Positions 1 to 8,680 of a stretch of 64,000 nt of DNA are shown here, one piece after another. Positions within the stretch are counted from its first letter, which is position 1. Each line of letters begins with the position of its first letter. Under the pieces are notes generated by a model. That model was not told where the DNA came from. It was given only the letters and a program-made list of their open reading frames with translations, and did not search any database. This DNA is from Hydrogenophilales bacterium. GTDB taxonomy: Bacteria; Pseudomonadota; Gammaproteobacteria; Burkholderiales; Thiobacillaceae. The stretch is taken from contig JAHFRD010000006.1 in NCBI GenBank assembly GCA_023258975.1, forward strand, positions 62,001-126,000, written 5' to 3'. A program made the position numbers and the translations under genes.

Positions 1-689
1 TCCCGGTCGGCGCCGGTGAAGGCGCCCTTGTCGTGGCCGAACAGTTCGTTGGCCAGCAGATCCTCCTGCAGGGCGCCACAGTTCACCGCCATGAACGGGC
101 CATCGGCACGCTTGCCATGCACATGCACATAGCGCGCCATCAGTTCCTTGCCGGTTCCGGATTCGCCGGTGATGAGCACGTTGCAGTCGGTGGCCGCCAC
201 CTGCCGCGCCACTTCCAGCAGGCGCTGCATGGCCAGATCCTGGGTGATGATGTTGACGCTGCCCTGGTAACCCTCGATGCGCCGCTTGAGCGCCCGGTTC
301 TCCCGTTTCAGGCGAACCATGTCCAGGGCGCTCTTCACCACCTGGCGCACCTCATCCAGGCGGTAGGGTTTGGCAACGTAGTGGAAGGCGCCCTCCTTCA
401 TGGCGGCCACCGCCGAATTCAGGGTGGCGTGGCCGGTGATGAGCACGGTCTCGCTATCCGGATGCAGTTCCCGCGTTCGCTTCAGGATGGCCATGCCATC
501 CACCTTGTCCATCATCAGATCGGTGAGCACCACGTCGAAGGCCTCGGTTTCCAGAGACTTGAGGCCGGCCAGGCCGCTCTGCCGCGCGGTCACGGCATAG
601 CCCTCCTTGCGGAAGACATGAGCCAGGCTCTTCAAGGCGGCGGCCTCGTCGTCGACGATCAGCAGGGATGAAGTCTCGGTTTCACGCAT
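1..689 (-). CDS. Sigma-54-dependent response regulator (NtrC class), 3' end outside window
   Basis: The visible 229 residues are an N-terminal receiver domain (DDE acid pocket near residues 14-16, phosphoacceptor Asp in VVLTDLMM, conserved Lys in AKPYR) followed by the start of an AAA+ domain. The AAA+ part shows Walker A GESGTGKE and the sigma-54 contact loop GAFTGA at bases 9-26, so it should activate sigma-54 RNA polymerase after phosphorylation. The start ATG at 689 overlaps the stop of the upstream kinase gene by 8 bases, so the two are translationally coupled. The rest of the AAA+ domain and the DNA-binding domain lie beyond base 1. The -24/-12 promoter at 2354 on the other side of the shared intergenic region is the obvious candidate target; that link is inferred. 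Confidence 0.93.
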   Translation of the reverse strand, partial: MRETETSSLLIVDDEAAALKSLAHVFRKEGYAVTARQSGLAGLKSLETEAFDVVLTDLMMDKVDGMAILKRTRELHPDSETVLITGHATLNSAVAAMKEGAFHYVAKPYRLDEVRQVVKSALDMVRLKRENRALKRRIEGYQGSVNIITQDLAMQRLLEVARQVAATDCNVLITGESGTGKELMARYVHVHGKRADGPFMAVNCGALQEDLLANELFGHDKGAFTGADR

Positions 690-2145
690 GTGTTTCTTCC
701 CGGGTTCGGCAAGGCAGCCAAAGAGTGAAGCGGGCGCCCGCGCCGACGGGCGTCTCCGCTGCCACGCAGCCGCCATGTTCGGCCACGATCTCTTCCACCA
801 CAAACAGGCCCAGGCCCACGCCGTGCCCTTCGCCGTGTCCCGTTCCCCGGGTGGTGAAGAAGGGGTCGAAGACATGGGCCAGGGCATCGGGGCGGATGCC
901 GGGGCCGTCATCCTGGATCTGGATGGCGGTGACGCGGCGGCCCTCGTGCATCTCCGCCACCGCCCCGGCCAGAATGGCGCCGGCGGCGGGGCGGCATTCC
1001 CCCCAGGTGGCGCGCCGCGCGCTGATCGTGAGCCGGGTCGCGCCGGCGTCCAGCGCGTTGCGCAGCAGGTTGATGAAGACCTGCTGCATGCGTTGCTCGT
1101 CCACCCAGACCGCCAGATCGGGTTGCAGTTCCAGACACAGGCGGTCGCTGGCCGGGCGGCGCTTGCCGAGCAGGAGCAGGCTCTTGTCCAGCACTTCTTC
1201 CAGGGCCACCCGTTGCGGATGGAAGTCCTGGCGCCGGGCGTAATCCAGCAGGGTGCGCACGATGCGGCGGGCACGCTCGGCCTCGGAGTCGATCTGGGCG
1301 ACCCAGGCGTGGTTGGCGTCGTCGGCGGGCAACTCCTCCGCGAGGATCTGCGCGGCGGAGGAGATGTTGCCAAGGGGGTTGTTCAATTCATGCGCCACGC
1401 CCGAGGCCAGCACACCCATGGATGACAGTTTTTCCGCGTGCAGCACCTGGCGCCGGCGCACGTCCAGTTCCTCCAGCATGCGGTTCAGCGCCTGGGTGAG
1501 GGAGACGAACTCCCGATCCCGCGAGGGCGCCACGAACCGGGCGAAGCGCCCCTCGGCCAGCGGTTGCAGTTCCGCCTCCAGTTCCCGCAGCGGGCGCGCC
1601 ACCATGCGCGCGATCCCCTGCCCGGCCAGCAGGCCCAGCACCACCACGGCCAGGGCGAAGGCCATCATGGCGTGGGTGGATTTCTGCACCGATGCCACCA
1701 GGGCGGCGCGTTCCTGTCGGCCCAGATGTTCGGCGATATTGGAAATTTCGTGGCCCGAGCCGCGCACCGTTTTTTCCTTCTGGGCGTCCAGCGCGCCGGG
1801 CACATCGAACTGGTGGCGATAGTTCCGCAGGGCTCGGGCCAGCAGGGTCAATTCCTGATCCGGCACCAGACCGTGAAACAGATCGCGCCGGACGTTCAGA
1901 TCGGCGGCGACGCCATCCGCCAGTTCCAGGGCGGAGAAGCGATCAGCCGGGTCGCGGTAGAGGAAGTAGTTTTTTTCATGGCGCCGCATCTCCAGAGTCC
2001 GTTCGCGGAAGTCGGAAACCGCCACTCCTTCGGCGATGCGCTGTTCCAGATAGCGCAGATCGGCGTACACGATGCCCATGAACACCACGCCCAACAGGGC
2101 GAGGGCGCCATAAGCCAGGCCGATCTTTCCGCGGATGCTCCGCAT
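682..2145 (-). CDS. Membrane sensor histidine kinase partner of the sigma-54 regulator
   Basis: This 487-residue protein has a transmembrane segment at about 9-28, a periplasmic domain of about 130 residues, a second segment at about 159-178, a HAMP-like linker, and the H-box [10 protein letters not shown] with His252 as phosphorylation site. The ATPase part shows the N-box [10 protein letters not shown] near 360, DDGPGI, and the G2 motif GLGLF. It is the NtrB/PgtB-like type usually paired with sigma-54 regulators. The gene overlaps its regulator gene by 8 bases. The periplasmic domain, rich in charged residues and possibly helical, does not reveal the ligand. A perfect palindrome lies only 13 bases upstream of the start codon, which suggests feedback control. 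Confidence 0.93.
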   Translation of the reverse strand: MRSIRGKIGLAYGALALLGVVFMGIVYADLRYLEQRIAEGVAVSDFRERTLEMRRHEKNYFLYRDPADRFSALELADGVAADLNVRRDLFHGLVPDQELTLLARALRNYRHQFDVPGALDAQKEKTVRGSGHEISNIAEHLGRQERAALVASVQKSTHAMMAFALAVVVLGLLAGQGIARMVARPLRELEAELQPLAEGRFARFVAPSRDREFVSLTQALNRMLEELDVRRRQVLHAEKLSSMGVLASGVAHELNNPLGNISSAAQILAEELPADDANHAWVAQIDSEAERARRIVRTLLDYARRQDFHPQRVALEEVLDKSLLLLGKRRPASDRLCLELQPDLAVWVDEQRMQQVFINLLRNALDAGATRLTISARRATWGECRPAAGAILAGAVAEMHEGRRVTAIQIQDDGPGIRPDALAHVFDPFFTTRGTGHGEGHGVGLGLFVVEEIVAEHGGCVAAETPVGAGARFTLWLPCRTREETHA

Positions 2146-2157
2146 GCGTTTCTCTTT

Positions 2158-2173
2158 GCAACATTGGTGTTGC
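2158..2173. promoter_or_regulatory. Palindrome GCAACA-N4-TGTTGC, candidate activator site
   Basis: GCAACATTGGTGTTGC is a perfect 6+6 inverted repeat with a 4-base spacer. It sits immediately upstream of the kinase gene and about 180 bases upstream of the sigma-54 promoter at 2354, the usual distance range for enhancer-like sites of NtrC-class activators. That the adjacent regulator binds it is an inference from position and symmetry. Confidence 0.5.
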
Positions 2174-2238
2174 GTCTTTTAACACCGGCGCGCGGCACGC
2201 GCAATCCACGGCGGGCAGAGCCGCTTGCCGCCACGGAT

Positions 2239-2288
2239 TTGCACATGGGGTTGCACATGGGGTTGCACATCGGGTTGCATATCGCAAC
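2239..2288. repeat. Four 12-base direct repeats ending in an inverted repeat
   Basis: Units at 2239, 2251, 2263 and 2275 read TTGCACATGGGG twice, then TTGCACATCGGG, then a degenerate TTGCATATCGCA. The last junction makes GTTGC-N5-GCAAC (2274-2288), which uses the same half-site letters as the palindrome at 2158 in the opposite order. The array lies 65-115 bases upstream of the sigma-54 promoter, so it may be an activator or IHF-type region; no function is proven. Confidence 0.5.
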
Positions 2289-2353
2289 GCCGCAATCATC
2301 GGGATAAAACCGGTAACACCATAAGTATCAACAAGTTATATTGTTATTGTGGC

Positions 2354-2369
2354 TGGCACGGTAACTGCT
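2354..2369 (+). promoter_or_regulatory. Sigma-54 (-24/-12) promoter of the Usp/TSUP operon
   Basis: TGGCACGGTAACTGCT matches the TGGCACG-N4-TTGCW consensus except for one T to C change, with GG and GC exactly 10 bases apart. Transcription would start near 2380, giving a leader of about 20 bases before the ATG at 2401. The divergent neighbour encodes a sigma-54 activator, which supports the call. Confidence 0.8.
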
Positions 2370-2400
2370 TTATGCGTTCACCTCTTTATTGGAGTGAATC

Positions 2401-2916
2401 ATGAAAAAACTGAGCCAGCACCTGAAACAAGCCCTTGCTGCCCTGGCGACGGCGGATGCCGGTGAAATGTTGAGCCGCCGCCAGATGTCGCGCGTTCTTC
2501 ACAACAGCCCTGGTGGCCCCGTCGTTCCTCCCCGCCGACAAGTCGCGCTGTGGGCCGGCGCCACCCTGTCGAAAGCGGCCCTCGACTATGCCTTGTCGGC
2601 CTGCAAACGACTGGACGCCGGCCTTTCCGTGCTGCATGCCCAGGGCGCCGACACCGCACGCCTGCGGAAAACCCTGGGCGATGGCGCCTTCCAGCTGGTC
2701 GCGTTGAGCGGCCGCCCCGAGGCCGCCGTGCGCCACTTCATCGCCACCCATTCCCAGGTGTCCTTCCTGGTGCTGGACGGCGACGACCAGGCCGCCCAAC
2801 TCCTGGCCCAGCGCGCCGGCAACCCCGGCGTGCCCCTGGTCGTGGTGACCGGCGATCACGCCGACGAGACCGCGCGCGCATCCCACTCCGCCGCGCCGAT
2901 GCCCGCCCTGGGCTGA
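2401..2916 (+). CDS. Degenerate Usp-like protein, first gene of the sigma-54 operon
   Basis: The product has 171 residues. From about residue 48 it looks like a universal stress protein fold: an alternating beta/alpha pattern with VALWAGATLSKAALDYALSACKRLDAGLSVLHA and later VSFLVLDGDD and VPLVVVTGDH. It lacks the usual G-x2-G-x9-G ATP loop, so nucleotide binding is doubtful. The first 45 residues are a charged helical extension. The start has a GGAG ribosome site (TTGGAGTGAATC). It is followed by a small membrane protein, a TSUP exporter and a tandem Usp, all in the same direction with short gaps, suggesting one stress or sulfur-anion operon. Family assignment is tentative. Confidence 0.6.
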   Translation: MKKLSQHLKQALAALATADAGEMLSRRQMSRVLHNSPGGPVVPPRRQVALWAGATLSKAALDYALSACKRLDAGLSVLHAQGADTARLRKTLGDGAFQLVALSGRPEAAVRHFIATHSQVSFLVLDGDDQAAQLLAQRAGNPGVPLVVVTGDHADETARASHSAAPMPALG

Positions 2917-2948
2917 ATCCTTCCTTTTTCTTCACACCGGAGCCAAGC

Positions 2949-3212
2949 ATGTCCCACCCCGCCAAACCCTCGTTGTTGCCGACCCTGACCTTCGGCATCG
3001 CCAGCGCCGTTCTCTATTACCTGTTGTTTCACTACGCCGACCACTTCGTGGATTGGGCGGTGCGCACCAAGCATGGCGAGAAATCCCTGTTTCTGATTCC
3101 GGTGGCCGTGGCCTTCGCGTTTTCCTATTTTCATGGCCAGTTCACCGGCCACTTCTGGGAAACCATCGGCCTGCGCGCCGCCAAGACCAGTGTCGTCACC
3201 AAGAAAAAATAA
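2949..3212 (+). CDS. Small two-helix membrane protein of the TSUP operon
   Basis: This 87-residue protein has two hydrophobic segments at about 10-30 and 46-62, separated by a charged loop (DHFVDWAVRTKHGEK), and a lysine-rich tail. The start ATG follows an AGCCAAGC stretch with a GGAG about 10 bases upstream. It lies 32 bases after the Usp-like gene and 18 bases before the TSUP transporter gene, so it is probably a cotranscribed accessory subunit. I recognise no named family; a role with the exporter is inferred from position only. Confidence 0.7.
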   Translation: MSHPAKPSLLPTLTFGIASAVLYYLLFHYADHFVDWAVRTKHGEKSLFLIPVAVAFAFSYFHGQFTGHFWETIGLRAAKTSVVTKKK

Positions 3213-3230
3213 CCCCCAGGAGCAACTCAA

Positions 3231-4316
3231 GTGGAAAGCAGCCTTTTTATCGACATCAATATCTACACCGCCACCGCCCTGTTCGTGGTCGGCTTCGTGG
3301 GCGGCATGGTCTCCGGCTTCATCGGCTCGGGCGGCGCCTTCGTGCTCACCCCGGCCATGATGACCCTGGGCGTGCCCGGCATCGTCGCCGTGGCCTCCAA
3401 CATCTGCCACAAGTTCCCCAAGTCCCTGGTGGGCGCCATGAAGCGCCACAAGTACGGCCAGGTGGACGTCAAGCTGGGCCTCATCATGGGGGTGTTCGCT
3501 GAAATCGGCGTGCTGATCGGCAAGCACGCGATGACCAACGTCAAGCACACCTACGGCGAGGTCGGCACCAACCTGTACGTCTCCGTGGTGTTCGTGATCG
3601 TGCTCGCGGTGGTGGGCGGTTTCGTGCTGCGCGACGCTTTCCACATGCTCAAGCAGGAGAAGGAAGGCGGCGGCGAAGAGGCGCCGCATGAAGTGCCGAA
3701 GCTGGCGCGCTGGGTGCAGTCCATCCACATCCCCGGAACCATGATGTATTTCAATGCCCTCAAGGCGAAGGTCTCCGTGCTGTTCATCGTGCCCCTGGGC
3801 ATCGCCACCGGCATGCTGGCCGCCACCATCGCCGTGGGCGGCTTCATCGGCGTGCCCGCCATGATCTATATCCTGGGCGCGCCGGCGCTGATGGCCTCCG
3901 CCACCGAACTGGTGATCGCCTTCGTCATGGGCGCCGGCGGCACCATGCTGTACTCCCTGGACGGCGTGGTGGACATCCGCCTGGCCATGATTATCCTGGC
4001 CGGCTCGCTGTTCGGCATCCAGATCGGCGCCATCGGCACCACCTACGTGCGCGACACCATCGTCAAGTTCGTCATGGGCCTCATCATGATCATCGTGCTG
4101 TTCTCCCGTTTCTTCTATGTGCCGGGCTATCTCTCCCACCTGGGCCTCATCGACCCCATCCAGGAGTCCACCATCACCACCCTGAAAATGTTCGGTGACA
4201 TCACTCTGGTCATCGCCCTGGCCGTCGGCGGCATTACCATCATCGTCGCCCTCATCAAGGGCATGGCCGCGCACCGGCGTGGTCAGGAAGCCCAGGGCAC
4301 CCTGGGCAATGCATAA
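3231..4316 (+). CDS. TSUP family (TauE/SafE) anion exporter
   Basis: The 361-residue protein starts with GTG at 3231, eight bases after AGGAG. It has about eight transmembrane segments in two similar halves with the glycine-rich family start FVGGMVSGFIGSGGAFVLTPAMM. The halves are separated by a charged cytoplasmic stretch (KQEKEGGGEEAPHEV, about residues 140-155), and SVLFIVPLGIATGMLAATIAVGGFIGVPAMIY opens the second half. Members move sulfite, sulfoacetate or other sulfur-containing organic anions. A sulfite or thiosulfate-related role would fit the FccB-like gene downstream, but the substrate cannot be read from sequence. It belongs to the sigma-54-controlled operon 2401-5166. Confidence 0.88.
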   Translation: MESSLFIDINIYTATALFVVGFVGGMVSGFIGSGGAFVLTPAMMTLGVPGIVAVASNICHKFPKSLVGAMKRHKYGQVDVKLGLIMGVFAEIGVLIGKHAMTNVKHTYGEVGTNLYVSVVFVIVLAVVGGFVLRDAFHMLKQEKEGGGEEAPHEVPKLARWVQSIHIPGTMMYFNALKAKVSVLFIVPLGIATGMLAATIAVGGFIGVPAMIYILGAPALMASATELVIAFVMGAGGTMLYSLDGVVDIRLAMIILAGSLFGIQIGAIGTTYVRDTIVKFVMGLIMIIVLFSRFFYVPGYLSHLGLIDPIQESTITTLKMFGDITLVIALAVGGITIIVALIKGMAAHRRGQEAQGTLGNA

Positions 4317-4326
4317 GGACAACCCC

Positions 4327-5166
4327 ATGAACCACAACAACATCAAGCAGATCCTGTTCGCCACCGATGGCTCGGAATACTCGGCGGGCGCCCAGAAGGC
4401 GGCCATCGCCCTGACCAAGCGCTGTCATGGCGAGTTGCACATCATGAGCATCATGCTCACCACCCAGGATCTGGAAGGCGTCGGCACCCAGAACATGCGG
4501 GAAGAGCGGGAAAAGGAAGTTCAGGCTCGTCTCGACAAGGCCGCCGAAGCCGCCCTGGCCGAGGGCGTGCCCAGCACCATGCATCTGGTCTACGGCCAGG
4601 AACCGCATCAGGAGATCGTCAACACCGCCGCCGAGATTCAGGCCGATCTGGTCATCCTGGGGCGGCGCGGCACGCGGGGCCTGGCGCGCGCGATGGTGGG
4701 CCACGCCACCGCCTATGTGGCCGGCCACGCCCCCTGCAACGTGCTGGTGGTGCCGCGCGGCGCCGAGGTCTGGCGCAAGCGCATCCTGTTGGCCACCGAC
4801 GGTTCCGAACATAGCGCCGCCGCCGGCGATACCGCCGTGGCCGTGGCCCGACAGTGCGGCCTGCCGGTGAGCGTGGTTTCCGCCACCACGCGCAGCCACA
4901 GCGAGGAGCGCAAGGCCGAGGCCAGGAGCAGCGTGGAGCGCAAGGTCGCCAAATTGAGCGAAGCCGGCATCCAGTGCGCCGGCCAGGTGCTCGAAGGCCG
5001 GCCCGACGAAGTGGTGATCGAGGCCGCCGCCAAGGAAGACGCCGATCTCATCATCGTCGGCAGCCACGGCCGTACCGGCCTGATGCGCCTGATCCTGGGC
5101 AGCATCTCCGAACGCATCATGGGCCAGGCGCAATGCCCGGTGATGGTGGTCAAGAAGCCCGATTGA
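4327..5166 (+). CDS. Tandem-domain universal stress protein (UspA family)
   Basis: Two Usp domains of about 140 residues each occur in a 279-residue protein. Both begin with ILFATDGS / ILLATDGS and both keep an ATP-binding loop, LGRRGTRGLARAMVGHAT in the first and VGSHGRTGLMRLILGS in the second. It is therefore probably an ATP-binding, stress-related cytoplasmic protein. It starts 10 bases after the TSUP gene and closes the operon, followed by a strong hairpin terminator. Usp genes often accompany membrane anion transporters; here the pattern recurs with SulP at 9944-12257. Confidence 0.93.
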   Translation: MNHNNIKQILFATDGSEYSAGAQKAAIALTKRCHGELHIMSIMLTTQDLEGVGTQNMREEREKEVQARLDKAAEAALAEGVPSTMHLVYGQEPHQEIVNTAAEIQADLVILGRRGTRGLARAMVGHATAYVAGHAPCNVLVVPRGAEVWRKRILLATDGSEHSAAAGDTAVAVARQCGLPVSVVSATTRSHSEERKAEARSSVERKVAKLSEAGIQCAGQVLEGRPDEVVIEAAAKEDADLIIVGSHGRTGLMRLILGSISERIMGQAQCPVMVVKKPD

Positions 5167-5188
5167 CCGGAGAAAAACCCGGTATGCC

Positions 5189-5213
5189 GCCCGGCCTGGC
5201 GCCGGGCTTTTTT
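5189..5213 (+). terminator. Rho-independent terminator of the TSUP/Usp operon
   Basis: GCCCGGC (5189-5195) pairs with GCCGGGC (5201-5207) around a five-base loop and is followed by six T. Confidence 0.88.
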
Positions 5214-5280
5214 GCGCCCACGGATACCGCTTCGGGAAGCTTGGCCGGGGCGTCGGCCATCCGGGGATGACTGGGTATCT

Positions 5281-5424
5281 TTCAACCTAGAAACGGCAGT
5301 TGAACGCACCAGCGGGTGCGTAGCGGGCTCACCCATTGGGTGAGCGTGATCGAAGGCACTTTCGCCAGCATCCACGCGGCCTCACGAGGGCGAACGAGCG
5401 TTCAACTGCCGTTTCCAGGTTCAA
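5281..5424. repeat. Dispersed inverted-repeat element, copy 1 (144 bp)
   Basis: Two 26-base ends (5281-5306 and 5399-5424) are inverted repeats matching at 24 of 26 positions. They enclose a core with the palindrome CTCACCCATTGGGTGAG and the string GTGAGCGTGATCGAAGG. The same core occurs in the opposite orientation at 20301-20429. The rest of the 388-base gap between the terminator at 5213 and the gene at 5602 shows no gene. This looks like a MITE-like or structured repeat. Confidence 0.75.
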
Positions 5425-5601
5425 TGAAAACAAGGGTGTAAACGTATATCTAACGGAACCTTAACGTTCACTTGACGCTTCACAACCGACTCTCGCTGGC
5501 AGGGATGCGGCTACGCGCCGGTGCAATCACCACTTGCGCGACGCCCACCCTCCATAAGGAATGGCCCAAGCCATTCATTCCCACCGATGAAGGAGACATA
5601 C

Positions 5602-6972
5602 ATGAGCGAGAACAGCGAGAACTGCAATAGTCGTCGTAATTTTCTGAAAATGGGCGGCGCCATGCTGGCCGCCGGCACCGCCGGATGCGCCACGGGCGTG
5701 ACCGGTTCCGCCGTCGCCAGCGGTGGCCCCGCAGTCGCCACCGGCATGATGGCGGCGCTGCCCAAGGCCAAGGGCCCGCGCCTGGTGGTTGTGGGCGGCG
5801 GCACCTCCGGCCTCACCATCGCCAAGTACGCCAAGAAGGAATATCCGAATTTCGACGTCGTATTGGTGGAAAAGCGCGACATGTACTCCTCCTGCTTCTC
5901 CAGCAACATGTGGTACGCGGGCGTCATCAACCTGGAATTTCTGGCCGACCACAGCTTCATGGACGCGGCCGTCAACAACAACTACATCTACTTCAACGCC
6001 ACGGTCACCGGCCTTGATCGCGCCAGCCGCACCCTGGTCACCAACGAGGGCGACATCAAGTACGACTTCCTGGTTCTGGCTCCCGGCATCTCCTACGACT
6101 ACGACAAGATCGGCGTGAAGGACGTGGGCGTGATGACCGCCCTGCGCCAGACCTATCCCGGCGGCTTCATCTCCCCCACCGAGCACGTCACCATCCATCG
6201 CAAGGTGCAGGAATTCGAGGGCGGCGTCTTCGTCCAGACCGTGCCTTCCGGCAACTACCGCTGCCTGCCCGGCCCCTACGAGCGCGCCTGCCTGGTCGCC
6301 TCCGCCTTCAAGAAGAACAAGGTCAAGGGCAAGGTTCTGGTGCTCGACGCCAATCCGGAAATCACCATCAAGAAGGAAGGCTTCCACGCCGCCTTCAACG
6401 AACTGTTCAAGGATTACATCGAGTGGATGCCGTCCAAGGCGGTGACGGGCGTGGACGTGGAGAAGCGCATCATCAAGACCGAGTTCGACGAATACAAATT
6501 CGACGATGCCGCCATCTACGCCAACGTGCGCGGTTCCACCCTGATCGAGCAACTCGGCCTGATGGCGCCGGCCGGCAAGAGCAACCAGAAGGAAGCCAAC
6601 GTCGATACCCGCTTCATGAACATCATCGGCGATCCCCACGTCTACGTGACCGGAGACTCGCGCCCGCACCCCTACTCCAAGAGCGCCAACACCTCCAATA
6701 CCGAAGGCCACTACATGGCCAAGGTGCTGGCGGCGCGCGCCCAGGGCAAGGAAATCGCCTGGGTCAGCCCGCGCACCATCTGCTACTCGATGGTGAACGG
6801 ATTCCCGATGGAGGCCATCAGCGTCGATGCCGGCTACGACTACGACGCGGCCAAGGACGCCATCACCGGGTTCTCCAAGGACACCAAGACCTTCGAGAAC
6901 CGTGATACCGCCAAAGGCCAGGCCACCCTGGAATGGGCGCGCGGCATGTACCGCGACATGTTCAACGCCTGA
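5602..6972 (+). CDS. Tat-exported FccB-like flavocytochrome c sulfide dehydrogenase flavoprotein
   Basis: The 456-residue protein opens with a twin-arginine signal (SRRNFLKMGG) followed by a hydrophobic, alanine-rich stretch. The mature part has an FAD Rossmann motif LVVVGGGTSGLTIA. Two redox Cys lie in contexts typical of the sulfide dehydrogenase flavoprotein: YRCLPGPYERA and TICYSMVNGFP. A third Cys follows SS in YSSCFSSNMW. It should oxidise sulfide or a related sulfur compound in the periplasm. No fccA cytochrome gene is adjacent, so the electron acceptor is unknown; the next gene is a Rieske protein. The start follows AAGGAG, and a hairpin terminator separates it from that gene. Confidence 0.87.
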   Translation: MSENSENCNSRRNFLKMGGAMLAAGTAGCATGVTGSAVASGGPAVATGMMAALPKAKGPRLVVVGGGTSGLTIAKYAKKEYPNFDVVLVEKRDMYSSCFSSNMWYAGVINLEFLADHSFMDAAVNNNYIYFNATVTGLDRASRTLVTNEGDIKYDFLVLAPGISYDYDKIGVKDVGVMTALRQTYPGGFISPTEHVTIHRKVQEFEGGVFVQTVPSGNYRCLPGPYERACLVASAFKKNKVKGKVLVLDANPEITIKKEGFHAAFNELFKDYIEWMPSKAVTGVDVEKRIIKTEFDEYKFDDAAIYANVRGSTLIEQLGLMAPAGKSNQKEANVDTRFMNIIGDPHVYVTGDSRPHPYSKSANTSNTEGHYMAKVLAARAQGKEIAWVSPRTICYSMVNGFPMEAISVDAGYDYDAAKDAITGFSKDTKTFENRDTAKGQATLEWARGMYRDMFNA

Positions 6973-7006
6973 TCCACAGAGACAACGGGCGTTTTTTACT
7001 TGAACA

Positions 7007-7029
7007 ACCGCCCTCCGGGGCGGTTTTTT
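7007..7029 (+). terminator. Terminator or attenuator between the FccB-like and Rieske genes
   Basis: ACCGCCC (7007-7013) pairs with GGGCGGT (7018-7024), followed by six T. It lies only 16 bases upstream of the Rieske gene, so it may limit read-through into that gene. Confidence 0.8.
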
Positions 7030-7045
7030 CCTTCGGAGAAATACG

Positions 7046-7750
7046 ATGGATAGACGTGGATTCGTGAAGGTTTGCGCGGGGAGCGCGGCGTTGGCGCTGG
7101 CCAACTGGGATCAATTGGCGCTCGCCGCCGGCTTCGAGTCATTCCCGCCCGCGAAACTGACCAACAAGATCGGAATTCCCCTCAAGGGCGCGGAAATTCC
7201 CGTCGGCGAGGCACTGGTGTTTTCCTACCCGGTGGCGGGCGTACCCTGCTTCCTCATCAACCTGGGCCAGCGCCCCTCCCAATCCGACCTGGCGATGAAG
7301 GGCGAGGATGGCGATTACACCTGGAAGGGGGGCGTCGGACCGAAAGGGCAGTTCGTGGCCTTCGTGGCCATCTGCACGCACCAGATGAGCTACCCGCAAC
7401 CCGAGGTCACCTATATGCGCTATGCGGCGGAGGGTAGCCAGATCGCCGGCGGCCCCGGCAAGATCGTGTGCTGCGCCCACGCCAGCGTGTTCGATCCAGC
7501 GGCCGGCGCCAAGGTGGTCGGCGGCCCGGCCACCGCGCCTTTGCTGCCTGTCCGCCTGAGCTACGACCCGGTCAGCGACGAGTTGAGCGCCGACGGCATC
7601 CTGGGCATGGCCTACATCAAACGCTTTTTCAAGACCTTCAAGGGTGACCTCAACGCCCGCTTCGGCCCGGGCGGCTATCGCCAGGATGTCGGCAACAAGA
7701 CCGCCTGCATTCCACTCAGCCAGTACAGCGGCATCGTGCCCGCTTGTTGA
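7046..7750 (+). CDS. Tat-exported Rieske [2Fe-2S] protein
   Basis: The 234-residue protein starts with MDRRGFVKVCAGSAALALA, a twin-arginine signal. The Rieske cluster ligands are visible as CTHQMSY (Cys and His, about residues 111-113) and CCAHASVFD (second Cys and His, about 144-147), though the spacing between the two is longer than in a bc1 Rieske. It is probably a periplasmic electron-transfer protein. Its position behind the FccB-like gene suggests a link to sulfide electron flow, which is inference. The start has GGAG nine bases upstream. The stop codon lies inside the outer arm of the palindromic repeat 7747-7937. Confidence 0.85.
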   Translation: MDRRGFVKVCAGSAALALANWDQLALAAGFESFPPAKLTNKIGIPLKGAEIPVGEALVFSYPVAGVPCFLINLGQRPSQSDLAMKGEDGDYTWKGGVGPKGQFVAFVAICTHQMSYPQPEVTYMRYAAEGSQIAGGPGKIVCCAHASVFDPAAGAKVVGGPATAPLLPVRLSYDPVSDELSADGILGMAYIKRFFKTFKGDLNARFGPGGYRQDVGNKTACIPLSQYSGIVPAC

Positions 7751-7937
7751 ACCCGGATTGTCCATTGGCGGCGAATCCAGGCGCGCGCCCCTGTAGCGCC
7801 GGCGTCTCGCCGGCGAGTTCTTCCAATCAGGCGAACGAGCCGGCGAGACGCCGGCGCTACACCCTTTACTGCGGCTATTGCGGCAAACCTGAGCCTCCTC
7901 AGAAGAGATATGGCGCTAATGAACAATCCGGGTTGAA
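7747..7937. repeat. Nested double inverted repeat
   Basis: Outer arms 7747-7770 and 7914-7937 match at 21 of 24 positions. Inside them, 7792-7814 and 7839-7861 form a perfect 23-base inverted repeat of the TGTAGCGCCGGC type seen elsewhere in the window. The outer arm contains the TGA stop of the Rieske gene. No gene is seen between 7750 and 7991. It resembles a REP/BIME-type element. Confidence 0.75.
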
Positions 7938-7990
7938 AAGTAGTTCGCCGCGCCTGGGCCGGGCCGGGCGTGGTCGGGGATAATCGCGGC

Positions 7991-8680
7991 ATGAAGATCC
8001 TGGTCATTGAAGACAACCCGGACCTGGCCGCCAACGTCTGCGATTTTCTGGAAGCCAAGGGCCACATCACCGACGCCGCCGGCGACGGCATCACCGGCCT
8101 GCATCTGGCCGTCACCCACGATTACGACGCCATCGTCCTGGACGTGTTTCTGCCCGGCATGGACGGTTTCACCCTGTGCCGAAAACTGCGCGAAGAGGCC
8201 GGCAAGAGCACGCCCGTGCTCATGCTCACGGCGCGCGACTCCCTGGAGGATCGGGTCGCCGGGCTGGAATTCGGCGCCGACGACTATGTCATCAAGCCCT
8301 TCGCCCTGCGCGAACTGGAAGCCCGCCTCAAGGCGTTGGTGCGGCGCGCGCGGGGGGCCGCCGCGCCCAAGGTGGTGCGGGTCGCCGATCTTGAATTCGA
8401 CCCCGCGTTGATGCGAGTGCAACGCAATGGCCGGCTCATCGAACTGCCCCCCATCGCCCTGCGCGTTCTGGAAACCCTGATGCGCGCCTCGCCCCGCGTG
8501 GTGAAGCGGGACGAGCTGGAGCGGGCCGTCTGGGGCGACGACCCGCCGGATTCCGACGCCCTGCGTACCCACATCCACGCCGTGCGCAACGCCATCGACG
8601 CGCCGGGCGAGGCGGCGCTGCTGCATACCCTGCGCGGCATCGGCTACCGCCTGGCGCCTCCGGATGCGTTTCACCCGTAG
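7991..8680 (+). CDS. OmpR-family response regulator
   Basis: The 229-residue protein has a receiver domain (acid pocket ED near residues 7-8, phospho-Asp in IVLDVFLPGMDG, Lys in VIKPFALRE) and a C-terminal winged helix (ELPPIALRVLETLM through THIHAVRNAID and LHTLRGIGYRL). The ATG at 7991 is preferred over an earlier in-frame GTG at 7970 because the receiver fold begins at MKILVIEDN. It overlaps the downstream kinase gene by 17 bases. The target is not known; the downstream SulP gene is a candidate. Confidence 0.92.
   Translation: MKILVIEDNPDLAANVCDFLEAKGHITDAAGDGITGLHLAVTHDYDAIVLDVFLPGMDGFTLCRKLREEAGKSTPVLMLTARDSLEDRVAGLEFGADDYVIKPFALRELEARLKALVRRARGAAAPKVVRVADLEFDPALMRVQRNGRLIELPPIALRVLETLMRASPRVVKRDELERAVWGDDPPDSDALRTHIHAVRNAIDAPGEAALLHTLRGIGYRLAPPDAFHP

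Noticed and set aside
5497-5511. TGGCAGGGATGCGGC as a fourth sigma-54 promoter before the FccB-like gene
   Set aside because: Spacing fits, but two consensus bases in each half are wrong and there is no nearby activator site.
5575-7104. Minus-strand frame of about 509 codons over the FccB-like gene
   Set aside because: It has no family motifs and crosses a terminator and two real genes; the plus-strand FAD and Cys motifs are clear.
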